A stretch of DNA of 30,729 bases, taken from NCBI GenBank assembly GCA_030526445.1, contig JAUNCV010000002.1, positions 4,720 to 35,448 of the forward strand. Reading direction: 5' to 3'. This document shows, piece by piece, positions 1-8,064 of the stretch (position 1 is its first letter; every line of letters begins with the position of its first letter). The DNA comes from Bacteroidales bacterium (lineage in GTDB: Bacteria > Bacteroidota > Bacteroidia > Bacteroidales > UBA3663). The notes beneath the pieces are model-generated. The model saw only the letters and a program-made list of their open reading frames with translations, was not told the DNA's origin and searched no databases. A program made the position numbers and the translations under genes.

Positions 1-73
1 CGGTGTGAAAGGTGCTGCAAACTCAAAGGGCAACAAAGCTGCCGCAAAGCAGATGAACCGTCGCACCCAGTAA
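1..73 (+). CDS. C-terminal end of an unidentified protein (partial)
   Basis: An open frame enters from the left edge (first full codon at base 2) and ends at a TAA at 71-73. The 23 visible residues are rich in Lys, Ala, Asn and Arg and end in MNRRTQ, a basic, low-complexity, probably disordered tail. That is too little to name a family. The reading frame is supported mainly by the rho-independent terminator that follows about 30 bases after the stop. The rest of the gene lies outside the window. Confidence 0.4.
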   Translation, partial: GVKGAANSKGNKAAAKQMNRRTQ

Positions 74-104
74 TTGGGAAACTGACGGACAGACAGCAAA
101 CAAA

Positions 105-140
105 TAATGGCGATCCTCAATGCGAGGACCGCCATTTTTT
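105..140 (+). terminator. Rho-independent terminator after the partial gene
   Basis: A 13-bp stem (106-118 pairing with 124-136, one mismatch) with a five-base loop runs straight into a TTTTTT tract ending at 140. It should stop transcription arriving from the left. The same hairpin on the minus strand could help end the 163-2082 transcript, but its U-tract in that direction is weaker. Confidence 0.8.
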
Positions 141-162
141 AATGTATAACGTCGTAGAGAAA

Positions 163-2082
163 TCAGAAATTGATCAACTCACGGAAGTTGTAGATGCCAT
201 TGTGCTGAACATACCAAAGAATACCAGCAATGACAGCGAGCACAACCAACCAACTGATGACACGAGCAGTAGTATTCTTCTCTGCAAACGGATCGCTGGC
301 AACTACCTTAGGATACTTAGCCTGCTGGGTAAGAGTTTCGCCAAATGGAATGTTAACCTTAGCCTGTGCATTGACAGCCCAACCATTGGCATTGAGGAGA
401 GGAGCCAGATTACGCTTGCGGAGCTTGCTCCAAGCAATAAACATAGATGGACCAGAGATGAGCAACAGAATAGCCAGGATAACGAGTGGGAACTGCCACC
501 AGGTGAGACCCATGAGACCCTTGCCAACAGCTACAAGAGCAGAACCAATCATGCCCACAGCCATGCCTACAGCAGCAAAGATACCAGCATACTTAGCGAT
601 ATCGAAACCAGTGGTAGGAGCAGCCTCCTTCTTAGCCTCTTCAGGAGTCTTGGCGAGATCAGCCTTCACAGAATCGGTCTTCTCGTTGATAGCCGAGGTA
701 GTGCTTGCCGAAACCTCATTCTCCTTTTCAGCAGCGAACTTATTGATATTATCTTCGATAAGCTTAGCCATCTTCTTATAAGGAGTCCACATAGCCTGAC
801 GGATGCTGATAGGATTTTCGATGATAGCGGTAACCTTAGCATCGAAATCGCGGCCCTTACGATCGTAGAAGATACAATTCTTGCCTACGAAAAGATCGTC
901 AACATCGCCGACTGTCATAGCAGCAGTGATGCTGAAGCTCTCGTTGTAAACCTTGCTTGAGCAAGCGCAGGTGATGAGGTACATGCCGCTCTTTGGAGCC
1001 TGAGCTGCCACAGCGCCTGCATCGGCTACACGAACGCAGAGATCGCAAGTACGCTGATCGATGAGCAAAGTACCTGCCTGGAAGATTGCCTTGGTGTCAG
1101 GGCAATAGAAATCCTGCAAGGTGACATAATTCTTGAGCAAAGTATAGAAGTCGCGAGTGAGGTGGAGAAGTTTGTCGACCATCTGCACGGTGATAGTCTC
1201 CTCATCGAGCTTGATATCGGTTTCCTTGATGTCAATGCTCTTCTGGTAATCGCGATAAGCCTGAATGCTATTGCCAAGTTTAGACCAAAGCTCTTCGGTA
1301 ACAGCCTTCTCGCCCTTGCAAGCAGCCTTGATAACATTCCACTGAGCAGTCCAGGCTGGGTTAATATCGGCATCGAAAGGAATAATGTTGCTACCATCGA
1401 TTCGAGCAATAGGATAAGCAGCGATTTCCTCCATCTTAGCAGTAAGGTTCTCAGCGCTGATAGCCTCGATCTGAGCTACCTGAACATCGAGCGCAGCGGT
1501 ACCCTCCTGTGCATATTTAGCAAGCTGAGCGCGCATGAAGAAATCTTTCACCTTGGCATCGAGAGCCTTGTATGCAGCCTCAACAGCATCGGTCTGATCG
1601 CCGAATGGAGCCTCGAGCGCAGCGTTCTTATCGATAGCGGCTACAGCAGCTTCATACTTGCTCTTGAGAACGGCAGCAAGGCAGCTTGCACTATCGGCAA
1701 GTGAGATTTCCTGAGCATCGGCCTTACCGAGCTGCTGGAGAACGGTGCATGCAGCATCGTAGAGTTTTTTGCCCTCTTCGCAATCCTGGTTGATGACAGA
1801 GAGTGGAAGAGTGTCAGTGCCCTTGACAATGAGTTCCTTGTCATTGAGGATCTGCACGAGCCAGTTGGCTACGGCAACAACCTCACCGATGTGAATGACG
1901 CCATCAGCATTGGTATCCATGTACTTGAGCGACTGCTCATCGATCTCAAGACCCTTGGTTGGGCAAGAGGTGATGGTCCACATTTTCTGGTCAAGCTCGC
2001 CAAGATGAGCGATATCTTCGCCCGTTGCAATTCTGACGCGAGTGATGCCGCCAACGCGGCTGAAATTCCATTTATAGGCCAT
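163..2082 (-). CDS. Membrane protein of unknown function with one EF-hand and three C-terminal TM segments
   Basis: 639 residues, not recognised as a characterised family. Residues 56-67 form a textbook EF-hand loop (D56, N58, D60, G61, I63, E67), suggesting Ca2+ binding near the N terminus. There is no N-terminal signal peptide. A long Ala/Lys/Glu-rich helical middle region follows, with a Cys-containing patch (TCDLC and CAC motifs). Three hydrophobic segments lie near 498-522, 528-551 and 608-626, so the large N-terminal part is probably cytoplasmic and anchored by its C terminus. It starts at ATG 2082, 31 bases after the folC stop, so it is probably the last gene of the nucleotidyltransferase-folC transcript. 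Its regular codon use produces long antisense frames that are not genes. The function is unknown; the EF-hand is the only motif I can name. Confidence 0.85.
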   Translation of the reverse strand: MAYKWNFSRVGGITRVRIATGEDIAHLGELDQKMWTITSCPTKGLEIDEQSLKYMDTNADGVIHIGEVVAVANWLVQILNDKELIVKGTDTLPLSVINQDCEEGKKLYDAACTVLQQLGKADAQEISLADSASCLAAVLKSKYEAAVAAIDKNAALEAPFGDQTDAVEAAYKALDAKVKDFFMRAQLAKYAQEGTAALDVQVAQIEAISAENLTAKMEEIAAYPIARIDGSNIIPFDADINPAWTAQWNVIKAACKGEKAVTEELWSKLGNSIQAYRDYQKSIDIKETDIKLDEETITVQMVDKLLHLTRDFYTLLKNYVTLQDFYCPDTKAIFQAGTLLIDQRTCDLCVRVADAGAVAAQAPKSGMYLITCACSSKVYNESFSITAAMTVGDVDDLFVGKNCIFYDRKGRDFDAKVTAIIENPISIRQAMWTPYKKMAKLIEDNINKFAAEKENEVSASTTSAINEKTDSVKADLAKTPEEAKKEAAPTTGFDIAKYAGIFAAVGMAVGMIGSALVAVGKGLMGLTWWQFPLVILAILLLISGPSMFIAWSKLRKRNLAPLLNANGWAVNAQAKVNIPFGETLTQQAKYPKVVASDPFAEKNTTARVISWLVVLAVIAGILWYVQHNGIYNFRELINF

Positions 2083-2113
2083 AATGAAATAAAAGGTAAA
2101 AGTTATTTATAAA

Positions 2114-3406
2114 TTAGTATAAACTAAGAATTTCGCAAACAATAAAATTACTACCACCAACGAAGATGGCATCTGATTCGGACGCCGCATTCTTTGCAGC
2201 TTCAAATGCCTCCTTTGGAGATGCGTAACAAGCACCTTCGAGCCCAAGTGGCGCACACATCTGCTGTAACTGAGCAGCAGGCAAGGCACGAGGGGTAGGA
2301 GCATTACAGAAATAGTAGGTAGCAGCAGTGGGGAGAAGACGAAGCACAGACTCAATATCTTTATCGGCCACCATGCCAAAGACAATGTGCAAATGTGGAT
2401 GCGTTTCGGCCAGTTGCTGCAACTGAGGACCAAGGTAAGAGAAGCAACCCTCATTGTGGCCAGTATCGCAAACCACATAAGGATGATCGGCTAACTGCTC
2501 CCAACGACCACGTAGGTGGGTGAGTTCGAGAACACGGCTAAAGCCTTCGTGCAACTGCCCTTCGTTGATATTATAACCTTGCTGGCGCAACAAATGCACT
2601 GCCGTGAGAATGGTGTTGGCATTGTGTGGCTGGCAAGCGCCTTGAAGAGGAGAGGAGAGATCGCCATCGTTGATAGTGCGATAAATATTTCGGCCTACCT
2701 CATGTTCGACCCACATGATTTGAGGTTTATCGGCAGCGAACTTCAAGCGACTCACCTCGTGCAACTGTGCATTCTGCTGGAAGGTGAAGCGCACACGTTC
2801 GTCGTCACACTCACCAATGACGCAAGGTACACCAGGTTTCATAATGCCTGCCTGTTCGGCCGCTATCTGAGGCAAAGTATCGCCCAAGAACTGCATGTGA
2901 TCGAATGAAATATTGGTGATAATGCAAAGATCAGGGTGGATGATGTTGGTGCTATCAAGACGACCGCCAAGACCGACTTCGATAACCGCTACATCGACCT
3001 TCTGCTCCGCAAAATAGCAGAAAGCCATCATGTTGGTAAGTTCAAAGAACGTAGGCTGCAAATGAGCCATCTGAGGCTGCCACTGAGCCACCCAGTCAAT
3101 GACATATTGATGATCGATAGGGGAGCCATTCACGCGAATTCGCTCATCAAAATCGAGCAGATGAGGCGAAGTGAAAAGTCCGACCTTATATCCTGCACAC
3201 TGCAAGATAGAGGCGAGCGTGTGGCTGCATGAACCCTTACCATTGGTGCCACCTACATGGATGGTTCGGAACTTTTGATGTGGAAAGTTGAGGAGCGCAT
3301 CCATTTCGCAGACGCGCTCCAAACCTGGTTTATAGGCATGAGCTCCCTGAGTTTCGAACACAGGGAGCTGAGCATAAAGGAAATCGAGAGTTTCCTGATA
3401 GTTCAT
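2114..3406 (-). CDS. folC: Bifunctional folylpolyglutamate synthase / dihydrofolate synthase
   Basis: 430 residues, normal for the Mur-ligase-like FolC family. It adds glutamate to dihydropteroate and to reduced folates using ATP, in the cytoplasm. The P-loop GGTNGKGS is at residues 52-59. The family signature around LDFDERIRVNG (folate/Mg region) and the VIEVGLGGRLDSTN motif are both present, and the C-terminal Mur-ligase domain carries a DTGHN motif. The ATG at 3406 gives the standard N terminus (MNYQETLDFLY). It lies 70 bases downstream of the nucleotidyltransferase and 31 bases upstream of the EF-hand gene, all co-directional. Whether one enzyme has both synthase activities cannot be decided from sequence alone, but bacteria with a single FolC usually use it for both. 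Confidence 0.95.
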   Translation of the reverse strand: MNYQETLDFLYAQLPVFETQGAHAYKPGLERVCEMDALLNFPHQKFRTIHVGGTNGKGSCSHTLASILQCAGYKVGLFTSPHLLDFDERIRVNGSPIDHQYVIDWVAQWQPQMAHLQPTFFELTNMMAFCYFAEQKVDVAVIEVGLGGRLDSTNIIHPDLCIITNISFDHMQFLGDTLPQIAAEQAGIMKPGVPCVIGECDDERVRFTFQQNAQLHEVSRLKFAADKPQIMWVEHEVGRNIYRTINDGDLSSPLQGACQPHNANTILTAVHLLRQQGYNINEGQLHEGFSRVLELTHLRGRWEQLADHPYVVCDTGHNEGCFSYLGPQLQQLAETHPHLHIVFGMVADKDIESVLRLLPTAATYYFCNAPTPRALPAAQLQQMCAPLGLEGACYASPKEAFEAAKNAASESDAIFVGGSNFIVCEILSLY

Positions 3407-3415
3407 TATTGAAAA

Positions 3416-3436
3416 TTAACAGTTAACAATTAACAA
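3416..3436. repeat. Three tandem AT-rich heptamers
   Basis: TTAACAG, TTAACAA, TTAACAA follow one another with a 7-base period between the folC start and the nucleotidyltransferase stop. It is a short local repeat in the folC leader, with no recognised function. Confidence 0.6.
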
Positions 3437-3476
3437 TTCATGGATTGCTGATCGCAACTATATTCAAAGCATTGTC

Positions 3477-4397
3477 TTAGAACAACTTCTCAGGGTAGGT
3501 ACCATCCTCAACTAGCTTAGCGATGCGAGCTACGGTATCTGGACGATCCTCTGCATAGGTAACGCCAAACCACTTAGAGGTAGTATCAAGAACCTTGCAG
3601 GTAGCGGTACCCTCGGTGATGAGCTTGTTGATCATGAGAGGAATGAAGAACTCAGCCTTGAGATTGCTGATGTTAGCAGGATCTGAGAGGAACTCCTTGA
3701 AATAAGCCTCAGAGTACTCGAAGTAGTCAGGAGTAAAGCCCCACATGTTCATTGAAACAGGAGTCTCGTCAGCAATGTTGATCCACTCGCCATCCTCCTT
3801 GTTATCCTTGCGGTAAGCAACGGTACCATCGACACGTGCAATCTTAGTGCACTCAACACAAGTGGTAAGGCAGCCGTTTTCGTCCTTCGAGCAGATACCG
3901 CGAGAAACGGTACCATTCTCAGAGAGTGTATTAGCTACACGGAAGCCGACCATAGCATACTGACCCTTTGCATTCTCAGGAAGCTCAGAGAGGAACTTGC
4001 CCATAACCATAAATGCATCGCGGTTGTAGAAGTCATCGCAGTTGATAACACAGAAAGGCTCCTTGATAACATCCTTACCCATGAGCACAGCATGATTGGT
4101 ACCCCATGGCTTTACACGACCCTCAGGGACAGAGAAGCCCTCAGGAAGGGCGTCGATGCTCTGGAAGCAGAGCTCGCACTTAACCTTGCCCTCGTACTTA
4201 GCAAGAATCTGGGTACGGAACTGCTCTTCGAAATCCTTACGAATAACCCAGACAATCTTACCGAAGCCAGCCTGAATAGCGTCGTATATTGAAAAATCCA
4301 TGATAGTTTCACCGTGAGGACCTACACCATCGAGCTGCTTGAGTCCACCATAACGGCTGCCCATGCCGGCAGCGAGAAGGAAAAGAGTTGGTTTCAT
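3477..4397 (-). CDS. Sugar-phosphate-type nucleotidyltransferase (NTP_transferase family)
   Basis: 306 residues. Residues 7-22 carry the nucleotide-binding signature of the family (LLAAGMGSRYGGLKQL: G-x-G-x-R and a later Lys). Further landmarks are an FCVINCDDFY segment (Asp pair, Mg2+/nucleotide) and a WGF segment with nearby acidic residues. Members transfer an NMP from an NTP to a sugar phosphate, producing NDP-sugars for surface polysaccharide. The exact substrate cannot be read here; RfbA, GalU and ManC are all relatives, but this belongs to a distinct shorter group common in Bacteroidetes. The ATG at 4397 precedes the conserved MKPTLFLLAAG start. A candidate promoter is at 4449-4480. 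It is the first gene of a likely three-gene minus-strand unit. Confidence 0.85.
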   Translation of the reverse strand: MKPTLFLLAAGMGSRYGGLKQLDGVGPHGETIMDFSIYDAIQAGFGKIVWVIRKDFEEQFRTQILAKYEGKVKCELCFQSIDALPEGFSVPEGRVKPWGTNHAVLMGKDVIKEPFCVINCDDFYNRDAFMVMGKFLSELPENAKGQYAMVGFRVANTLSENGTVSRGICSKDENGCLTTCVECTKIARVDGTVAYRKDNKEDGEWINIADETPVSMNMWGFTPDYFEYSEAYFKEFLSDPANISNLKAEFFIPLMINKLITEGTATCKVLDTTSKWFGVTYAEDRPDTVARIAKLVEDGTYPEKLF

Positions 4398-4448
4398 AGA
4401 AGATAAAAAGTTATATGGTTTAAAAGTGAATGTAATAATTTACAACTG

Positions 4449-4480
4449 CGAAATTACATATTTATTGTTGAAATTGCAAC
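4449..4480 (-). promoter_or_regulatory. Candidate promoter of the nucleotidyltransferase unit
   Basis: Read on the minus strand, GTTG (4477-4480), 20 bases, then TAATTTCG (4449-4456) approximates the Bacteroidetes TTTG/TAnnTTTG promoter with one mismatch in each box. It would start transcription about 45 bases before the ATG at 4397. Confidence 0.45.
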
Positions 4481-4576
4481 ATATTTGTAGGATTTTTTAA
4501 CATTATAATGAAAAATTAGAGTAAAATTGCAATATTTCGGCTCTGAAGCATACAACTTAACCAAAAAAACTCCATA

Positions 4577-4606
4577 TTTGTGGTGTCGGTACCCGACATT
4601 TATTTG
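4577..4606 (+). promoter_or_regulatory. Candidate ECF sigma gene promoter with inverted repeat in the spacer
   Basis: TTTG (4577-4580) and TTTATTTG (4599-4606, one mismatch to TAnnTTTG) are 18 bases apart. The spacer is almost filled by a perfect inverted repeat: TGTCGG (4584-4589), TAC, CCGACA (4593-4598). A start near 4613 would leave a leader of about 60 bases before the ATG at 4673. The repeat is a plausible operator, since a dimer bound there would sit between the two promoter boxes. The repeat is seen directly; the promoter and operator roles are inferred. Confidence 0.4.
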
Positions 4607-4672
4607 ATTATAAACTTAAAAGAATACGCCTATCGCAACATCTTTACGCATTAACCAATACATTAAGATAAG

Positions 4673-5263
4673 ATGAAAAATCTTACAGACGAGTGCTTGG
4701 TTGCACTCTTTGCGCAAGGAACGAACGAGGCGTTCGACGAATTGTTGTGCCGCTATAAGGACAAGTTGTACACATATATATTAGGTGCTGTGCAAAGTCG
4801 AGAGCAGGCTGAAGACATATTTCAGGACACCTTCACGAAAACCATTGTCACCATAAAATCGGGCCGCTACACTGAGCGAGGACGTTTTTCAAGTTTCCTC
4901 TATCGTGTGGCGCATAATTGCGTGACCGATGTATATCGCAAAGAGCAGCAGATGTTGGTGGTCAATGAGAGTGATTGTGACTATGACATCTTTGGCAAAA
5001 AGAATGTAATAGAACAGTCGGAACAGAGTCGAGAGGACAAAATAGCATATCGACAGATTTTGGCTGACATCAGGCGTATGATTGCTTTTCTGCCTGCGGA
5101 GCAGAGGCAGATCATCACGATGCGATATTATAAGAATATGCAGTTTAACGAAATTGCAGAAGTGCTTGGCATTAGCATCAATACTGCATTGGGACGTGTT
5201 CATTACGCGCTTATCAACCTGAGGAAACTAAGCGAAAAACACCACATTTCTTTGGCTATTTAA
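4673..5263 (+). CDS. ECF-type RNA polymerase sigma factor (sigma-70 family)
   Basis: 196 residues, the normal ECF size. Region 2 spans about 21-91 (with DIFQDTF at 48-54 and the FSSFLYRVAHNCVTDVYRK core/-10 binding helix). Region 4 spans about 128-186 and ends in a helix-turn-helix (FNEIAEVLGISINTALGRVHYALINLRKL). Regions 1.1 and 3 are absent, as expected. No FecR-type anti-sigma gene or SusC/D pair follows, so it is not a classical sugar or iron transport regulator of the Bacteroides type. What follows instead is a strong hairpin and a candidate 50-residue protein. The gene diverges from the nucleotidyltransferase unit across a 275-base region containing an inverted repeat that may be its operator. 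Confidence 0.93.
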   Translation: MKNLTDECLVALFAQGTNEAFDELLCRYKDKLYTYILGAVQSREQAEDIFQDTFTKTIVTIKSGRYTERGRFSSFLYRVAHNCVTDVYRKEQQMLVVNESDCDYDIFGKKNVIEQSEQSREDKIAYRQILADIRRMIAFLPAEQRQIITMRYYKNMQFNEIAEVLGISINTALGRVHYALINLRKLSEKHHISLAI

Positions 5264-5280
5264 TCAACAATAATAATAAA

Positions 5281-5315
5281 AATCTGCCTGGCTCCACAAT
5301 AAAGCCAGGCAGATT
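5281..5315 (+). terminator. Perfect 13-bp hairpin after the sigma factor gene
   Basis: Bases 5281-5293 and 5303-5315 are exact reverse complements with a nine-base loop, 17 bases after the sigma stop. There is no U-tract (GCGTTATTAT follows), so this may be a weak terminator, an mRNA stabiliser, or a structure in the leader of the small ORF that starts at 5329. Confidence 0.6.
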
Positions 5316-5328
5316 GCGTTATTATAGT

Positions 5329-5481
5329 ATGAAACATAAAATGTCAGCAACTGTTGTATCGCAAATCAAGAAAAAACTGAAGCTTAAAGGTCCCAGCGTG
5401 GAGACATTGTTGATGCTCCAACTGTTTGCCCGTTGCTATGAGCCACCTCAGAAGAGCGATGGTTCGATGAAAATCTTCTGA
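5329..5481 (+). CDS. Candidate 50-residue small protein downstream of the sigma factor
   Basis: An ATG at 5329 opens a 50-codon frame ending in TGA at 5479-5481. The product is basic and largely helical-looking: a Lys-rich stretch (QIKKKLKLKG) at about 12-21, then a hydrophobic helix (ETLLMLQLFARCY) at about 25-37 and a polar end. It has no signal peptide or TM segment. It lies 65 bases after the ECF sigma gene, after the 5281-5315 hairpin, and its last 34 bases overlap the 3' end of the opposing 5448-7421 gene. I do not recognise the family with certainty. It could be a small partner of the sigma factor, or a chance frame. The amphipathic layout and the position argue for a real gene. Confidence 0.5.
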   Translation: MKHKMSATVVSQIKKKLKLKGPSVETLLMLQLFARCYEPPQKSDGSMKIF

Positions 5482-7421
5482 CCAGAGAATCCATCGAGGT
5501 CAATAAGACGAACCTCATGGAGGAGATGAAGCAGCAGAATGTGAGACTGATCATCTGAATGAACGATCTCTTTATCTATTGTTTCGGACAGAGCTGGAGA
5601 GATAAGCAGATACTGATCGTCAGTTCTCTCTTCCCTAAGACGAAGATTAAGTTGTGTATGCTGTTCGAGAACGCTGATAAAGGCCTTGATACCGCCTTTG
5701 TCGGCGTATATTTTTTCCATACGCTCTGTAATGCTTTGATTGATTACAGGTGCTATTTTTCCCGAACTGGTGGCTTGGTCAAGATAAGCATCGATTTCGT
5801 TGCCAAGCTGACCTTCGATGCGTGCTATCAGATCATCTCCATCAATAGGAGCAGGTTTGCCCAATAAAATAGACACAACCTTGATATATTGGTTCAAGAA
5901 GTATTCGCTATCTGCTTCAAGTTGCACACAAGCCTGATCAAGCTGCTGCTGGCTGAAGCTGCCCATAATCTCTTTTGGATTGGCCTCATTCACCAGTTGA
6001 GAGATAACACTGTGTGCTTGAGTGCAGAGTTTCTGGCTTTCATCGAAACGCTCAATCATAGCCTGAACTGCAGGAATGAGTTCGTTGAGCAGCTTAAGAG
6101 CAAAACCATAACCAGGAATGATTGATTTTAGCGTATACAATTTCTGTAAAGCTTCAGTATAAGCATTGAGGACTTTTGTGTCCTTGCCTACAAGGCGAGA
6201 GAAAATGTTTAGTGCATTCCATTTGTTGGTGATATCAAGCACATCAAGTTCGCACATTTTCAGCTGTTGCTCTGTGTCGGCTTGCATATTCTGTATCTCG
6301 ATAGCACGTTGCTGCAAGATGTTGACAATGGCGCGAAGTATATTTTTCTGAGCTTCGGGCGTAAAAGGCTTTGCAAGCAGTTCCTTGTACAGTACCTGAT
6401 GAATAATTGAGAGCATTACCGATGAGTAGATATCGGTTTTCTTGCCTTGCATCTGGAAGAAATAATCGACACCCATGCTGCGAAACCTGCTCTGGTACTG
6501 CACATCCATACGCTGGCGAATCTTTGTAAGCCATTCTTCTCTTGGAATATCGCCCAAAGCCTGAGATTGGAGTTCGGTTGTTTCAATCCAGAAATTGTCA
6601 ATAGTCTTCCACTTGGTTTCGTTGTGATCATCAATATTGATGAACATCTCCTCTTGAAGGGTGATGCGTTTAGGTTCAATAGGCACATTGGCAAGAATGC
6701 GTTGAGCCAGGTCTATGCACATCTGCATAGGCACAGGGTTGCGTTCTGGCTTCGAATATTGCATCAATTGCTCAACATATTTCAATTGCAAGAATCGGCG
6801 TACCTCTTGTTCTGGATAGGTTATGCCGGCAGCATTGAAAGTGCCGAAAATGGCAGGCCATTCCTCTTGTTGTACACTCTCAGTCTGAGGCAATGCAACC
6901 GGTGCAATATTTGCTTGAATCGTGTCGTGTAAATAAACCGCCAATGATTGCATAGAAAGGTCATGATAAAGATATATCTGATTGACAAAGCGGAAATCGG
7001 AATAACTGGCTACGAGATTGTTGATATATGCAAGGTTATCCCAAACGATGCGTAGTTGTTTATCGTTGAGCAATTCAGGAGATGCAAAACGAGCATAGAC
7101 AACGACAGGATATTTTAAATTATCAGCTGCAGGGAAAGTGCGATGGATAAGTCGTACTGTCTGTTCAAGAGCCAATGCCTCCTCGCTCTTCTCAAGGTCG
7201 ATACAAAGGTGGAAGGTAACATCGCTCAAATTGGTTTCTTTACGGCGTAACTCATTTACATCGTGTATAAGTTCTCGAGCTTCAGGTGTTTTGGCCGAAA
7301 AGATGAGCGAAGCACGGCGCGCACCCGGTACAACCTGCATGAATTGACGGAAGACCGGGTTTTCGAGACGCGAGTGCGAATAGTTGAGAAAAAGGATGCA
7401 ATGTTTCACTCCTTGTGACAA
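5448..7421 (-). CDS. Large cytoplasmic protein of unknown function
   Basis: 657 residues, no signal peptide, no TM segment and no motif I can tie to a family. The first ~180 residues look alpha/beta (alternating short hydrophobic strands such as HCILFLNY, ASLIF, VVVYARF). The rest is strongly helical, with long Gln/Glu/Leu-rich stretches around 340-600. There is no ATG at the front: the frame starts with TTG at 7421, with GTG at 7409 as the alternative, and the first in-frame ATG (residue 28) would cut into the first conserved-looking strand. It lies 26 bases after the thymidine kinase stop, as last gene of the five-gene minus-strand run. Its last 34 bases overlap the candidate small ORF on the other strand. 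Confidence 0.8.
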   Translation of the reverse strand: MSQGVKHCILFLNYSHSRLENPVFRQFMQVVPGARRASLIFSAKTPEARELIHDVNELRRKETNLSDVTFHLCIDLEKSEEALALEQTVRLIHRTFPAADNLKYPVVVYARFASPELLNDKQLRIVWDNLAYINNLVASYSDFRFVNQIYLYHDLSMQSLAVYLHDTIQANIAPVALPQTESVQQEEWPAIFGTFNAAGITYPEQEVRRFLQLKYVEQLMQYSKPERNPVPMQMCIDLAQRILANVPIEPKRITLQEEMFINIDDHNETKWKTIDNFWIETTELQSQALGDIPREEWLTKIRQRMDVQYQSRFRSMGVDYFFQMQGKKTDIYSSVMLSIIHQVLYKELLAKPFTPEAQKNILRAIVNILQQRAIEIQNMQADTEQQLKMCELDVLDITNKWNALNIFSRLVGKDTKVLNAYTEALQKLYTLKSIIPGYGFALKLLNELIPAVQAMIERFDESQKLCTQAHSVISQLVNEANPKEIMGSFSQQQLDQACVQLEADSEYFLNQYIKVVSILLGKPAPIDGDDLIARIEGQLGNEIDAYLDQATSSGKIAPVINQSITERMEKIYADKGGIKAFISVLEQHTQLNLRLREERTDDQYLLISPALSETIDKEIVHSDDQSHILLLHLLHEVRLIDLDGFSGQKIFIEPSLF

Positions 7422-7447
7422 TTTTCTTGATTGAATAAAATTGAAGA

Positions 7448-8035
7448 TTAATCTTCTTTAAGTGGATTCATAAGTTCATTGTAGCAACTGCGGCACAATG
7501 GCTCATACTCTTTGGTTTCGCCCAACAGCACAAGTTCATTGCTCTGTGCTGTGCGATATGAGAAATTGGCAAGACGACCACAACGAACGCAGATGGCGCG
7601 TGTTTTATATACTTCATCTGCCACAGCCATCAATTCGGGCATAGGACCGAAAGGATGGCCGAGAAAATCCATGTCAAGACCGGCACAAATGACACGTTTG
7701 CCCTGAGCAGCCATAGTCACGGCAACTTCGACAACATTATGATCAAAGAACTGAGCCTCGTCAATGGCAATAACATCGGCATCCTTACCATAATGAATAA
7801 TAAGGCGTGCATTTTCGATAGGAATGGCAGAGATTGAAGTTTGGTCATGGCTCACCACATCGTCCTTGCTGTAACGAATATCGAGAGTAGGTTTGAATAT
7901 ATAAACCTTCTGCTTAGCTATTTGTGCACGCTTTACACGGCGAATCAGTTCTTCGGTCTTACCAGAGAACATTGATCCACACACTACTTCAATAGAGCCT
8001 GATCGGCTAAGTTCATGCATTTTGTCTTTAAACAT
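7448..8035 (-). CDS. tdk: Thymidine kinase (class II)
   Basis: 195 residues, standard for bacterial Tdk. It phosphorylates thymidine with ATP in the pyrimidine salvage pathway. The P-loop GSMFSGKT is at 20-27, the Walker B/catalytic motif DEAQFF at 92-97 (catalytic Glu in E93), and the structural zinc site is C149/C152 (CVRCG) with C181/C184 (CRSC). The lasso region with aromatic and thymine-binding residues (FSYRT) lies between them. It starts at ATG 8035, 29 bases after the Na/Pi cotransporter stop, and is followed by the 657-residue orphan after 26 bases, so the genes are probably co-transcribed. Confidence 0.97.
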   Translation of the reverse strand: MFKDKMHELSRSGSIEVVCGSMFSGKTEELIRRVKRAQIAKQKVYIFKPTLDIRYSKDDVVSHDQTSISAIPIENARLIIHYGKDADVIAIDEAQFFDHNVVEVAVTMAAQGKRVICAGLDMDFLGHPFGPMPELMAVADEVYKTRAICVRCGRLANFSYRTAQSNELVLLGETKEYEPLCRSCYNELMNPLKED

Positions 8036-8064
8036 TGTGTTATGTAGTTTAGATAATTACTTAT

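Noticed and set aside
142..960. 272-codon open frame on the plus strand opposite the EF-hand gene
   Set aside because: It lies wholly inside a better gene on the other strand, has no family features and its composition follows the complementary codons of that gene.
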